Below, piece by piece: positions 1-8,569 of a stretch of DNA of 64,000 nt. The DNA comes from CAVSRC01 sp963785065 (GTDB lineage Bacteria; Pseudomonadota; Alphaproteobacteria; Rhizobiales; Kaistiaceae). Both the position numbers and the translations under genes were made by a program. The notes beneath the pieces were generated by a model that saw only the letters and a list, made by a program, of their open reading frames with translations, ran no database searches and was not told the DNA's origin. The stretch lies in assembly GCA_963785065.1 (NCBI GenBank), contig CAWATX010000003.1, positions 124,001 through 188,000 of the forward strand, read 5' to 3'. Each line of letters starts with the position of its first letter. Within the stretch, counting starts at the first letter, position 1.

Positions 1-323
1 GCGAGGCGGTCGTGCACGCGCTCGGCCTGCCGGTCCCCGGCCCGGTGATCGGCCTCGTCCTTATGGCGCTCCTCCTTTTCTGGCGCGGCACCACACCGGG
101 CCTCAGCGACGTCGCCCACGTCCTCCTGCGCAACCTTTCGCTGCTCTTCGTGCCGGCCGGCGTCGGCATCATGCGCCAGGCCGACGCCATCGCCGGCAAC
201 TGGCTGGCCCTGTCGCTCGGCCTCATCGTGTCGACGGTCGCCACCATGGTGGTGACGGCGCTGGTCTTCCAGTGGGCTCAGCGCCGCTTCGGCGGCGGCG
301 AGGGCGAAGGAGGCGCGTCATGA
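1..323 (+). CDS. lrgA: CidA/LrgA family membrane protein (5' end missing)
   Basis: The C-terminal 100 or so residues of a small polytopic inner-membrane protein; the reading frame is open at the left window edge, so the real start lies outside. The segment with LGLPVPGPVIGLVLM is the conserved LrgA/CidA signature, followed by two further hydrophobic stretches and a basic, Gly-rich tail. LrgA/CidA proteins are holin-like and work with LrgB/CidB in murein hydrolase control or in export of small metabolites. Its TGA overlaps the ATG of the next gene (ATGA), so translation of the pair is probably coupled. Family assignment is firm; physiological role is inferred from the family only. Confidence 0.85.
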   Translation, partial: EAVVHALGLPVPGPVIGLVLMALLLFWRGTTPGLSDVAHVLLRNLSLLFVPAGVGIMRQADAIAGNWLALSLGLIVSTVATMVVTALVFQWAQRRFGGGEGEGGAS

Positions 324-1039
324 AGACCGCCACCGGCCTGTGGGTCTATCTGTCGACCACCCCCCTGCTCTGGCTGACGCTGACGCTTGCCGCCTACGTC
401 GTCGCCGACCGCATCGCGCTGGCCTTCGGCCGCCACCCGCTGGCCAACCAGGTGATCATCGCCGTGGCGCTGGTGATCGCGGCGCTGGAGATGGCGCACA
501 CGCCCTTCGACGTCTATTTCGGGGGCGCCCAGTTCGTCCACTTCCTGCTCGGGCCGGCGACGGTGGCGCTCGCCATCCCCCTGGTCGAGAACTGGCAGCG
601 GGTGAAGCGCTCGGTCGTGCCCATCCTGATTGCGCTCGCCGCCGGCTCGCTGACAGCGATCGTCACCGCCGTCGGCACCACCGCCCTCGTCGGCGCGCCG
701 CGGCCGATCCTCGCCTCGATCGCCGAGAAGTCGGTGACCACGCCGATCGCCATGGGCATCGCCGAGAAGATCGGCGGCATCCCCTCGCTGACCGCGGTGC
801 TGGTGATCCTCACCGGCGTGCTCGGCGCCATCATCGTGACGCCGCTGATGAACCTGATGAAGGTCCGCGATCCCGCCGCCCGCGGCTTTGCCGCCGGCGT
901 CGCCTCACACGGCATCGGCACCGCCCGCGCCTTTCAGGAGAACGACCTCGCCGGCAGCTTCTCCGGCCTCGCCATGGGGTTGAACGGCATCCTCACCGCG
1001 ATGCTGGTGCCGCTGCTCGCCGGGCTGCTCGGCGGATAG
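320..1039 (+). CDS. lrgB: LrgB/CidB family membrane protein
   Basis: A 239-residue polytopic membrane protein of the LrgB/CidB family, the usual partner of LrgA. The ATG at 320 overlaps the lrgA stop by four bases and is preceded by the purine-rich GGCGAAGGAGG, which fixes the start; upstream in-frame codons lie inside lrgA. Typical family features are visible: several hydrophobic spans, the segment KSVTTPIAMGIAEKIGG near the middle, and SHGIGTARAF in the C-terminal third. Together with lrgA it would form an export or murein-hydrolase-modulating complex in the inner membrane. No regulator of the LytSR type is next to it. A substrate cannot be deduced from the sequence. Confidence 0.88.
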   Translation: MKTATGLWVYLSTTPLLWLTLTLAAYVVADRIALAFGRHPLANQVIIAVALVIAALEMAHTPFDVYFGGAQFVHFLLGPATVALAIPLVENWQRVKRSVVPILIALAAGSLTAIVTAVGTTALVGAPRPILASIAEKSVTTPIAMGIAEKIGGIPSLTAVLVILTGVLGAIIVTPLMNLMKVRDPAARGFAAGVASHGIGTARAFQENDLAGSFSGLAMGLNGILTAMLVPLLAGLLGG

Positions 1040-1121
1040 CCTCTCCCTGCGGGTGGCTTGATTTGTGCGGCTGCGAAAAATCGGCCAACCTGCGCGCTCT
1101 CGTCCCGGCGTGGAGTCTGGC

Positions 1122-2414
1122 ATGGTTTCCAATGACCGCCTGCTGGCAGCCGCGCGCGACATCTTCCGCCATGTCGCCGAGCGGCTCGACACGCCGTTCT
1201 CGATCGGCCTTTGGGACGGCTCGGTCATTCCGCTCGGGCCGAATGCCGACCCGAAGCTGATGATCAGGATCACCGATCCCGGCGTCATCGGCGCGATCGT
1301 GCGCCACCCGACGCTGGAAACCGCCATCCGCCAATACGCCACCGGCGGCGTCGCCATCGCCGGCGCCGATATGCTGACCTTCATGGACAAGGCACGGGCG
1401 AAGCGGATCCGCATCAAGCCGCGCGACTTCTCGGCGCTCTATCTCCTCCGCCGCGCCCTGCCCTTCGTCTTCACGCCGGCCCCCCAGGCCATGGCGCGAT
1501 CCTTCAAGGGGGAGCGCTCGGACGCCGACTTCATCCGCTTCCACTACGACCTCGGCAACGATTTCTACGCGCTCTTCCTCGACCCGGAGATGCAATATTC
1601 CTGCGCCTATTTCACCGACTGGGAGAACGGGCTGGAGGTTGCCCAGCGTGACAAGATCGACATGATCTGCCGTAAGCTGCGCCTGCAATCCGGCGAGCGC
1701 TTCCTCGACGTCGGCTGCGGCTGGGGCGGCCTCCTGTGCCACGCCGCAGCGCGCTATGGCGTCAGCGCCCACGGCGTGACCCTGTCGCAGGAGCAGTACG
1801 ACTTCGCGCGCGCCAAGGTGAAGCGGCTGGGGCTCGAGGGACGGGTGACCGTCGCCCTCGACAGCTACGAGAACCTCACCGGCCAATACGACAAGGTCGC
1901 CTCGATCGGCATGTACGAACATGTCGGGATCGCCAGCTATCCGCGCTATTTCGGCACGCTCAACCGGCTGCTCAACGACCGCGGGCTCCTGCTCAACCAC
2001 GGCATCACGCGGCGCGCACGGGCCACCCGCCGCCGCTTCAACCGCACGACGCGCGAGCGGCGGCTGATGCAGAAATACGTGTTTCCCGGCTTCGAGCTCG
2101 ACCACATCGGCCATTCGCTGGAGGCGATGGAGGCGGTCGGCTTCGAGATCCACGACGTCGAGGGCTGGCGCGAGCACTATGCGCGCACGCTCAGGCTGTG
2201 GCACGACCGGCTGTCCGCCAACGCCGAGACGGCGATCAAGCTGGTCGGCGCCGAGAAGTACCGCATCTGGGTCGCCTATCTCGCCGGCGTCTCGTTCGCC
2301 TTCGCCGACGGCTCACTGCGCATCTACCAGACGGTCGCCAGCAAGCACGCCGCCAAGGGCGCCTCGGGCATGCCGCCGACGCGCGCCCATCTCTTTGCGG
2401 CCGACGGCGGATGA
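1122..2414 (+). CDS. cyclopropane-fatty-acyl-phospholipid synthase family methyltransferase
   Basis: A 430-residue SAM-dependent methyltransferase of the CFA synthase family, which adds a methylene group from SAM across the double bond of unsaturated acyl chains in membrane phospholipids. Motif I (LDVGCGWGGL) is at about residues 195-204, and the family signatures HYDLGNDFY (141-149) and MQYSCAYF (157-164) precede it. ATG at 1122 is preferred over the in-frame GTG at 1065 because GGAG lies about seven bases upstream and the extra residues are not family-like. Length fits the longer rhizobial CFA-like branch. An exact product (cyclopropane versus methyl-branched or other lipid) cannot be read from sequence. 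Confidence 0.88.
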   Translation: MVSNDRLLAAARDIFRHVAERLDTPFSIGLWDGSVIPLGPNADPKLMIRITDPGVIGAIVRHPTLETAIRQYATGGVAIAGADMLTFMDKARAKRIRIKPRDFSALYLLRRALPFVFTPAPQAMARSFKGERSDADFIRFHYDLGNDFYALFLDPEMQYSCAYFTDWENGLEVAQRDKIDMICRKLRLQSGERFLDVGCGWGGLLCHAAARYGVSAHGVTLSQEQYDFARAKVKRLGLEGRVTVALDSYENLTGQYDKVASIGMYEHVGIASYPRYFGTLNRLLNDRGLLLNHGITRRARATRRRFNRTTRERRLMQKYVFPGFELDHIGHSLEAMEAVGFEIHDVEGWREHYARTLRLWHDRLSANAETAIKLVGAEKYRIWVAYLAGVSFAFADGSLRIYQTVASKHAAKGASGMPPTRAHLFAADGG

Positions 2415-2499
2415 CCGCGCCGCGCCAAGCACCCGCTGTCGCCTGTGCCGCTTCCATGCTATCTGCGGCTCAGATCGGTCGCGAGCCAGGGGGAAGGCC

Positions 2500-3120
2500 A
2501 TGAGACGGCGCGATTTCATCACCTTTGCGGGCGCCTTGGCGCTCACCGCCGTGGCGGCACTGCCCGGCGGCCATGCCTGGGCGGAATCGGAAAGCGTCGT
2601 CGACCACATCTCGGTGCCGGGGCCGATCACCTTCAACGGCGAAACCTACCAGCTCTCATGGAGCTCGCACCCGGGAGCCGATTACTACATCCAGGAATAC
2701 CTGCCGCTGGGACAGACCGGCGAACGTTTCGAGCAGATGGTGCTGGTCAATGCGCTGATCGGCAAGACCACGGTCAGAAGCGCGGCGGAGACCAAGGTCG
2801 CCGAACTCAACAAGCGCAAGGCGACCGACCCGCTGGTCAATTTCGCCGTCATCCATAACGACGCAACCGGCGAGATCATTCTCGATTTCATCCTCAGCGC
2901 CAAGGATGACCAGGGCGGCGACATCGTCGAGTGGAACGCCTATCGGTTTGCGCCGCTGAAGGTCGCGGGCGGCAAGACGGGCATTCTCCTGGTGGGCATC
3001 AGCCGGCGCGCCTATGGCGGGGATGCAATGGAGTTCCTCCAGGAACTGAAAGCGGCCCGGCCGGTCGCGATCAAGGCGCTGGCCGGCCTACCGCTGCCGA
3101 AGGTGCAGCTCAAGGATTAG
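2500..3120 (+). CDS. Tat-type exported protein of unknown function
   Basis: A 206-residue protein I do not recognise. The N-terminus has a twin-arginine motif (RRRDFITF) followed by a hydrophobic stretch and a likely signal peptidase site after AWA (about residue 28), so export to the periplasm by Tat is probable, with Sec possible. The mature part is mixed alpha/beta with no cofactor motif that I can see. The start is supported by CAGGGGGAAGG just upstream of ATG. It follows the CFA-type gene by 85 bases and ends convergently with the next gene, their stop codons overlapping. A role in the cell envelope is only an inference from the signal. Confidence 0.75.
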   Translation: MRRRDFITFAGALALTAVAALPGGHAWAESESVVDHISVPGPITFNGETYQLSWSSHPGADYYIQEYLPLGQTGERFEQMVLVNALIGKTTVRSAAETKVAELNKRKATDPLVNFAVIHNDATGEIILDFILSAKDDQGGDIVEWNAYRFAPLKVAGGKTGILLVGISRRAYGGDAMEFLQELKAARPVAIKALAGLPLPKVQLKD

Positions 3121-3455
3121 CGGCGGCCGCCCGTGCGCCGCTGCTTCCACGAGACGACGATGCCATCCTCGACATCGACGTGGTCACGGAAGCGGCCATT
3201 GCCGTCGCCGCCGTAGAGCCACGTCTCCTTGCGCTTGCGGCTGTGCCCATGAGTGGCGATCTCCTCCGGCGGTCCCCACGCCTGACGGAGCTGGCGGTCC
3301 GACATGCCCTCGAACAGCCGGCGATCGATGATCGCCCGGTCCTCGTCGTACACTCCGTCAACCTTGACCAGCGCCCGGCGACGCTTGGACTCCAGGATGA
3401 AGGGGACGAGCAGAAGCAGGCCGAGAAAAATGAGGAATGCGAACAGAACAACCAT
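3117..3455 (-). CDS. small single-span membrane protein, unknown function
   Basis: A 112-residue protein with one N-terminal transmembrane helix (about residues 2-20, VLFAFLIFLGLLLLVPFI) followed by a basic, soluble region. The segment with LFEGMSDRQLRQAWGPPEE resembles the small lipoprotein-type fold in which a helix is followed by W-G-x-P, as in BamE/SmpA-like and related domains, but there is no lipobox and I do not claim that family. It overlaps the preceding plus-strand gene tail to tail by four bases. Codon usage is like its neighbours. It is likely a real gene because the hydrophobic profile and GC-skewed codon positions are coherent, but function is unknown. Confidence 0.6.
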   Translation of the reverse strand: MVVLFAFLIFLGLLLLVPFILESKRRRALVKVDGVYDEDRAIIDRRLFEGMSDRQLRQAWGPPEEIATHGHSRKRKETWLYGGDGNGRFRDHVDVEDGIVVSWKQRRTGGRR

Positions 3456-3584
3456 GTGCAGAAGGCTCTCGCGTCACGAGGTGTCGCGTGCAGGGTCTTC
3501 CAGTGATTTTGGAACACAAACCGCGGCCAGCTGGGGCCGCGCGGACTATGGCACGGGCGATTGAGGCACCGCAAGTGACCGCGG

Positions 3585-5117
3585 TCATAGTGGAATGTTG
3601 TCGTGTTTCTTCCAGGGGTTGTCGAGCTTTTTGGCGCGCAACATGCGGAGCGCCTTGGCCACCCGCGGGCGGGTCCTGTGCGGCGCAATCACGTCGTCGA
3701 TATAGCCGCGCTCGGCGGCGATGAACGGCGACATGAAGCGGTCCTCGTATTCCTTGGTGCGCTGGGCGATCTTCTCCGGGTCGCCGGCCTCCCTGCGGTA
3801 GATGATTTCCGCCGCGCCCTTGGCGCCCATCACTGCGATTTCGGCCGCCGGCCAGGCGAAGTTGACGTCGCCCCTGAGGTGCTTGGACGCCATCACGCAA
3901 TAGGCGCCGCCATAGGCCTTGCGGGTGATGACGGTGACCTTGGGCACCGTCGCCTCGGCATAGGCGAACAGCAGCTTGGCACCGTGCTTGATCAGGCCGC
4001 CATATTCCTGCGCCGTGCCGGGCAGGAAGCCGGGCACATCGACGAAGGTGACCAGCGGGATCGAGAAGCAGTCACAGAAGCGCACGAAACGCGCCGCCTT
4101 GCGGCTGGCATCGGCGTCGAGCACGCCGGCCAGCACCATCGGCTGGTTGGCGACGAAGCCGACGGTGGCGCCTTCGATGCGTCCGAAGCCGATGACGATG
4201 TTCCCGGCAAAGCTCTCCTGCAGCTCGAAGAACTCACCTTCGTCGGCTACCTTCACGATCAGTTCCTTGATGTCGTAGGGCTTGTTGGCGGCCTCCGGCA
4301 CCAGCCGGTCGAGCGAAGCCTCCTCGCGCTCGATCGGGTCGTCGGTGGCGACATCGGGCACGGGGCCGCGATTCGACAGCGGCAGGAAATCGATCAGCCG
4401 GCGCATCTCGGCGAGCGCCACGATGTCGTTGTCAAAGGCGCCGTCAGCGATTGAGGTGCGGGTGGTGTGGACCGAGGCGCCGCCGAGCTCCTCGGGCGTT
4501 ACGGTCTCGTTGGTCACCGTCTTCACCACGTCCGGTCCGGTGACGAACATGTAGGAGGTGTCGCGCACCATGAAGATGAAATCGGTGATCGCCGGCGAAT
4601 AGACGTCGCCGCCGGCACACGGCCCCATGATGACGGAAATCTGCGGGATGACGCCCGAGGAAAGCACATTGCGCTGGAAGACGCCGGCATAGCCGCCGAG
4701 CGCGGCGACGCCTTCCTGGATGCGGGCGCCGCCGGCATCGTAGAGGCCGATGATCGGGGCGCCGTTCTTGAGCGCCATCTCCTGCAGCTTCTGGATCTTC
4801 TCGGCATGGGTCTCCGACAGCGAGCCGCCGAAGACGGTGAAATCCTTGGCGAAGACGAAGATCAGGCGGCCGTTGACCGTGCCCCAGCCGGTGACCACGC
4901 CATCGCCGGGGATCTTCTGCTTGGCCATGCCGAAATCGGTCGAACGGTGCTCGACGAAGACGCCGTATTCCTCGAACGAGCCCTCGTCGAGCAGGGCCTC
5001 GATGCGCTCGCGGGCAGTGAGCTTGCCGCGCTTGTGCTGGGCGGCGATGCGCTTCTCGCCACCGCCGATATGCGCCTCGGCCCGCCGCCGCGCCAGTTCC
5101 TCGATGATGTGATTCAT
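3585..5117 (-). CDS. pccB: propionyl-CoA carboxylase beta (carboxyltransferase) subunit
   Basis: A 510-residue carboxyltransferase that moves carboxyl from carboxybiotin to propionyl-CoA, giving methylmalonyl-CoA. The match to PccB is full length: N-terminal RRRAEAHIGGGEKRIAAQH, the acyl-CoA binding segment with GLYDAGGARIQEGV, MGPCAGGDVYSPA, and the C-terminal half with FVDVPGFLPGTAQEYGG and KAYGGAYCVM. The start at 5117 (MNHII) has GGAGG eight bases upstream and matches the family; an upstream in-frame start at 5150 would add residues not seen in homologues. The biotin-carboxylase subunit (pccA) is not in this window. Acetyl-CoA or methylcrotonyl-CoA specificity is less likely. Confidence 0.94.
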   Translation of the reverse strand: MNHIIEELARRRAEAHIGGGEKRIAAQHKRGKLTARERIEALLDEGSFEEYGVFVEHRSTDFGMAKQKIPGDGVVTGWGTVNGRLIFVFAKDFTVFGGSLSETHAEKIQKLQEMALKNGAPIIGLYDAGGARIQEGVAALGGYAGVFQRNVLSSGVIPQISVIMGPCAGGDVYSPAITDFIFMVRDTSYMFVTGPDVVKTVTNETVTPEELGGASVHTTRTSIADGAFDNDIVALAEMRRLIDFLPLSNRGPVPDVATDDPIEREEASLDRLVPEAANKPYDIKELIVKVADEGEFFELQESFAGNIVIGFGRIEGATVGFVANQPMVLAGVLDADASRKAARFVRFCDCFSIPLVTFVDVPGFLPGTAQEYGGLIKHGAKLLFAYAEATVPKVTVITRKAYGGAYCVMASKHLRGDVNFAWPAAEIAVMGAKGAAEIIYRREAGDPEKIAQRTKEYEDRFMSPFIAAERGYIDDVIAPHRTRPRVAKALRMLRAKKLDNPWKKHDNIPL

Positions 5118-5253
5118 GCGCGCTATCCTCCGCTTTCCCAGAAATAGCACAGGCGGGCCGCCGGTTGATCACCCCTCTCCTCCTGACACAAGCGGACGGC
5201 CCGGTGCGCTACTGTCGGGCCAACCGGGCCCATCCGTGAGCGGAGCAACGAGG

Positions 5254-5652
5254 ATGATCGACCATACGGGCTACGACGTCAGCAACCTGGAACGGAGCAA
5301 GGCCTTCTACACGGCCGTGCTGGCGCCACTGGGGCACCGCATCCGGCGCGATCTCGGCTTTGCCGTCGGTTACGGCAATGACGCGGTGGTCGCCCAGGGC
5401 GGCGATCCGGCCGGTGCATTCTGGATTGCCGAGGGAAAGCCGCAGGAACCGCGCGTCCATCTGGCCTTCACTGCCAGGACACACGCAGAGGTGCGCGCCT
5501 TCCATGCCGCCGCGCTGGCGGCCGGCGGTCGCGATAACGGCCCGCCCGGCTACCGGCCGCGTTACCACGCCCATTACTACGCAGCCTTCGTCCTCGATCC
5601 GGACGGCTACAACATCGAGGCTGTGTGCCACCACACGGACGCGGCGGACTGA
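5254..5652 (+). CDS. VOC family (glyoxalase/bleomycin resistance-like) protein
   Basis: A 132-residue single-domain protein of the vicinal oxygen chelate superfamily. The N-terminal pattern IDHTGYDVSNLERSKAFYT and the C-terminal YYAAFVLDPDGYNIEAVCH are the usual paired beta-alpha-beta-beta-beta modules of the fold, with a His near the start and a Glu near the end as likely metal ligands. Members include glyoxalases, dioxygenases and resistance proteins, so the reaction cannot be assigned. The start ATG at 5254 is preceded by CGGAG and AGG. It stands alone between pccB and the atp12 cluster and runs convergently towards atp12. Confidence 0.85.
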   Translation: MIDHTGYDVSNLERSKAFYTAVLAPLGHRIRRDLGFAVGYGNDAVVAQGGDPAGAFWIAEGKPQEPRVHLAFTARTHAEVRAFHAAALAAGGRDNGPPGYRPRYHAHYYAAFVLDPDGYNIEAVCHHTDAAD

Positions 5653-5659
5653 GGGCGCT

Positions 5660-6418
5660 TCAGCGGACCGCTGGCTTCAGAATCAAGGCCGCCGCCTGCA
5701 TTTCCTGCCAGCGGGCGGCGCGGCGGGCGAGCGCCATCTCGTCCCTGCCCCACTGTTGCATCTGCCAGTCCTCGTCGACATGGGCGGCCGCCCAGGCCGC
5801 TTCCGGGCTGAGCGCGCCCTTGAGGACGGCCAGCGCGATCAGCGCCGAGCCGGTGAGCGTGGTGACCACGTGGACGGCGGAAAGCCGCAAGGGGTCGAGG
5901 CCGGCGAGCGCATTGTCGACCGCGGCCAGGCTCTCTGCCGGCTGATCGACCGCGATGATGCCCTCGACCAGGACGAAGCGGGCACCGAGCGCTTCACGCA
6001 CCCAGGCGAGCACCGGCCCCCAGGCCGCCTCCTGTGCTGCGGTGAGCGAGGCCGGCCCCTCGCCGCGATAACAGGTCAGGTCGCTGCCGGCGTACTTGAC
6101 GATCTCGGCCTTGACCGGCTGCATCTCGCCGGCGACCCGGTCGATCGCCGCATTGACGATGCGGGTGAGCGGCATGGTCGCCGGGTCGATGCGCTCGCCC
6201 TGACGCTGCCACTCGGCGGCGAGCGCATCGGCCACCAGCCGGCTGGCGACGACCACCGGGTTACGCCCCGGCGTCTTCGCCTGCCTGCCATCGAGGGTCA
6301 GGGCGAAGCCCTGCTCCCATGCCGCGACCCCGGCCACCTTGTAGAAGCGGCGCGGCAATTCCTGCCGCGCCAGCCGCTGCGCGGCAGCCATCGGATTGGA
6401 CGGCTTGTCGTCGCTCAA
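5660..6418 (-). CDS. ATP12 family F1-ATPase assembly chaperone
   Basis: A chaperone of the ATP12 family, which in mitochondria and alphaproteobacteria helps F1-ATPase alpha subunit assembly. Family marks are RRFYK near the start, LDGRQAKTPGRNP, EWQRQGERIDPATMPLTR, and KYAGSDLTCYR; the rest is the helical C-terminal domain. Two starts are possible. TTG at 6418 gives MSDDKPSNPM, which matches the usual alphaproteobacterial N-terminus and overlaps the TGA of the upstream aldo/keto reductase gene (TTGA), implying coupled translation; I prefer it. ATG at 6391 gives a protein nine residues shorter. It is the last gene of the rluC-reductase-atp12 cluster. Confidence 0.9.
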   Translation of the reverse strand: MSDDKPSNPMAAAQRLARQELPRRFYKVAGVAAWEQGFALTLDGRQAKTPGRNPVVVASRLVADALAAEWQRQGERIDPATMPLTRIVNAAIDRVAGEMQPVKAEIVKYAGSDLTCYRGEGPASLTAAQEAAWGPVLAWVREALGARFVLVEGIIAVDQPAESLAAVDNALAGLDPLRLSAVHVVTTLTGSALIALAVLKGALSPEAAWAAAHVDEDWQMQQWGRDEMALARRAARWQEMQAAALILKPAVR

Positions 6419-7356
6419 TTCGGCGTCCACTCGCGGATTTCGAGCAAGGGGCTCGACTTGCTCACCATCTCGTACCAGTCGTCGCGGGCGAACACCGTAT
6501 TGACTGCCTGGATGGCGCCGTCGACACGCTCGGGCTTTCCCGAGCCGACGATCGGCATGCCGCCCACCGGGTGGCGCGCGACGAAGGCCATCGCCGCCTC
6601 GGCCGGGCCGGGCAGGCCCATGCGCTTGGCCATCTCGGCGAGCAGCGTGCGAATCTCGACGATCTTCTCGTCCTCGGAGGTGAGCAACCGCCCGCCGCCG
6701 ACCGGCGACCAGATCATCGGCTTGTGGCCGAGCTTCTGCGCCAGGTCGAAGGTCCCGTCGGTGACCGGCCTCAGATAGAGCGGCGAGAACTGGAGCTGAT
6801 TGGTGACCAGCGGCGCCTTCAGGTGCGACTGCAGCAGGTCGAAGCGCGACGGCAGATAGTTGGAGACGCCGACATAGCGCACCTTGCCCTGCTTGATGAC
6901 GTCGTCGAGCGCCGCCGCCGTCGCCGCCGGCTCCATCAGATGATCGGCGCGGTGGAGCAGCAGGACGTCGATGACGTCGATGCCCAGTTCGCTCAGCGAC
7001 CGGTCGACCGACCAGTGGATGTGCTCGGGGCTCGAATCGAAATAGCGGACGCGGAATTCCGGGATCACCGGCCCCGGCCGGCAGATGCCGCATTTGGTGA
7101 CGACCTCGAAGCGATCACGGCCGCCATGCTCCTTGAGCGCCGCGCCGAGAAAACGTTCGGTCGAATAGGGCGCGCCATAGGTGGCGGCGACATCGAGCGT
7201 GGTGACGCCGCGCTCGAGCAGGAAATCGAGGTGGGCGGCCAGCTCGGAGGCCGAACCAAACTGCTGCTCGGAGCGCATCGCGCCCCAGATAACCTTCGAG
7301 AATTCAGGGCCTTCGGCGTGAACCTTCACGCGCGCAACGGGTCCGGGATTTGCCAT
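6415..7356 (-). CDS. aldo/keto reductase (YdhF-like)
   Basis: A 313-residue NADPH-dependent oxidoreductase with a (beta/alpha)8 barrel. The catalytic tetrad is visible: Asp55 and Tyr60 in TTLDVAATYG, Lys88 in VVTKCG and His135 in LLLHRAD. The cofactor-binding end is PIVGSGKPERV. Overall it resembles E. coli YdhF, including GPEFSKVIWGAMR near the start and WSPVGGGRLL. The physiological carbonyl substrate is unknown. Its ATG shares one base with the rluC-type stop (TGATG) and its TGA overlaps the atp12 start, so the three genes are translated as a tight unit. Confidence 0.92.
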   Translation of the reverse strand: MANPGPVARVKVHAEGPEFSKVIWGAMRSEQQFGSASELAAHLDFLLERGVTTLDVAATYGAPYSTERFLGAALKEHGGRDRFEVVTKCGICRPGPVIPEFRVRYFDSSPEHIHWSVDRSLSELGIDVIDVLLLHRADHLMEPAATAAALDDVIKQGKVRYVGVSNYLPSRFDLLQSHLKAPLVTNQLQFSPLYLRPVTDGTFDLAQKLGHKPMIWSPVGGGRLLTSEDEKIVEIRTLLAEMAKRMGLPGPAEAAMAFVARHPVGGMPIVGSGKPERVDGAIQAVNTVFARDDWYEMVSKSSPLLEIREWTPN

Positions 7357-8387
7357 CAGTCGTCCTCCTGTCCGGTTTCAGTGATGCCCGCTTCCACGTC
7401 GAAACCGAGCAAGTTCCAGCTTTGCTGCATATGCGGCGGCAACGGCGCGGTGACGTCGAGCGTGCCGCCGGAGGGATGGGGAATGACGATGCGCCGGGCA
7501 AGCAGATGCAGCTTGTTCTGAATGCCGCCGGGCAATTGCCAGTCCTCGGCGTCGAAGTATTTGGGGTCGCCGACGATCGGGTGGCCGATATGGGCGGCAT
7601 GGGCGCGAAGCTGGTGGGTGCGCCCGGTGACCGGCCGCATGGAGAGCCAGGCAAGCCCCTGGCCGGCCTGATCGACCACCGAATAGAGGCTGACGGCGTG
7701 GCTCGCCTCGTCATTGCCGTGGCGGGTGACGCGCATGCGGTCGCCGTCCGGCGTGCCCTCCTTGGCCAGCCACGTCGAGATGCGCCCCTGCTTCGGCTTG
7801 GGCACGCCCTTGACCAGCGCCCAGTAGATCTTGCGCGTGGAGCGGGCACGGAAGGATTCGGCCAGTTTCTGCGCAGCCAGCCGCGTGCGCGCCACCACCA
7901 GCACGCCCGACGTATCGCGGTCGAGCCGGTGGACGAGGCGCGGCTTCTGGCCCTTGCGGTCGCGGAAGGCCTCGAGCATGCCGTCGACATGGCGGGAGAG
8001 CCCCGAGCCGCCCTGCACCGCCAGTCCCGGCGGCTTGTTGAAGACGAAGACCTGATCGTCCTCGTAGAGGATCATGGCGCGGAGCGCCTCGCCGTCGTTG
8101 GTGAGCTTGGCAGGGGACCTGGCCGGTGCCGACGACGGCACGCCGGCCGCGACGGCCCCGCCATGCCCGGCCCCGCCCGCCACGGGGAGCGGCGGCACGC
8201 GCACCGCCTGGCCTGGCTCGAGCCGTGTGCTGGTCTTCACCCGGCCGCCATCGACGCGCACCTGGCCGGAGCGCAGCAGCTTCTGCAGGTGGCCAAAGGC
8301 CAGGTCGGGAAAATGCGCCTTGAACCAGCGGTCCAGGCGCATGCCGGCCTCGTCAGGGGCGACGGTTCGGGTTTCGACGCTTGCCAT
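7356..8387 (-). CDS. rluC: RluC/RluD-family 23S rRNA pseudouridine synthase
   Basis: A 343-residue pseudouridine synthase that isomerises specific uridines in large-subunit rRNA. An N-terminal S4 RNA-binding domain (about residues 15-65, with LQKLLRSGQVRVDGGRV) is followed by a Pro/Ala/Gly-rich linker and the catalytic domain with HRLDRDTSG at 153-161; Asp156 is the catalytic residue. GRTHQLRAHAAHIGHPIVGD is the conserved C-terminal motif. RluC versus RluD cannot be settled without alignment; the gene order next to atp12 fits RluC. It is first in its cluster and diverges from crcB, leaving a 343-base intergenic region that carries the fluoride riboswitch. Confidence 0.9.
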   Translation of the reverse strand: MASVETRTVAPDEAGMRLDRWFKAHFPDLAFGHLQKLLRSGQVRVDGGRVKTSTRLEPGQAVRVPPLPVAGGAGHGGAVAAGVPSSAPARSPAKLTNDGEALRAMILYEDDQVFVFNKPPGLAVQGGSGLSRHVDGMLEAFRDRKGQKPRLVHRLDRDTSGVLVVARTRLAAQKLAESFRARSTRKIYWALVKGVPKPKQGRISTWLAKEGTPDGDRMRVTRHGNDEASHAVSLYSVVDQAGQGLAWLSMRPVTGRTHQLRAHAAHIGHPIVGDPKYFDAEDWQLPGGIQNKLHLLARRIVIPHPSGGTLDVTAPLPPHMQQSWNLLGFDVEAGITETGQEDD

Positions 8388-8466
8388 GATCTTGAGGGTC
8401 GTGAGGAACCGCCTTCATAGCACCCGGCGCGGTGGCTGGCGACCCATGCGAAAATGGGCAGTCTGC

Positions 8467-8495
8467 TTGACCTATTGCCCTGACCGGGCTATCAA
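8467..8495 (+). promoter_or_regulatory. likely sigma70-type promoter for the crcB unit
   Basis: TTGACC at 8467-8472 and TATCAA at 8490-8495 are separated by exactly 17 bases. A start site some seven bases downstream would place the 5' end of the RNA just before the fluoride aptamer at 8509. Seen in sequence; promoter activity is inferred. Confidence 0.6.
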
Positions 8496-8508
8496 AATCG
8501 CGGAATTC

Positions 8509-8555
8509 GGGATGGAGTCCCCCCGTAACCGCCGTGACCGGCTGATGACTCCTAC
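8509..8555 (+). promoter_or_regulatory. fluoride riboswitch (crcB RNA motif) aptamer
   Basis: The sequence follows the crcB-motif consensus closely: GGGATG at 8509-8514, the conserved AACCGCC-like segment at 8527-8533 and GGCTGATGACTCCTAC at 8540-8555. Helices can be drawn: GGAGTC (8514-8519) pairs with GACTCC (8547-8552), GCCG (8531-8534) with CGGC (8539-8542), and the 5' GGG (8509-8511) can form the pseudoknot with the C-run at 8520-8524. It lies between the promoter and a perfect intrinsic terminator, upstream of crcB and DUF190, so fluoride should allow read-through into the exporter genes. Class and ligand are well established for this motif; assignment here is by my reading of the consensus. 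Confidence 0.93.
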
Positions 8556-8569
8556 GCGCGAGCAATCGC

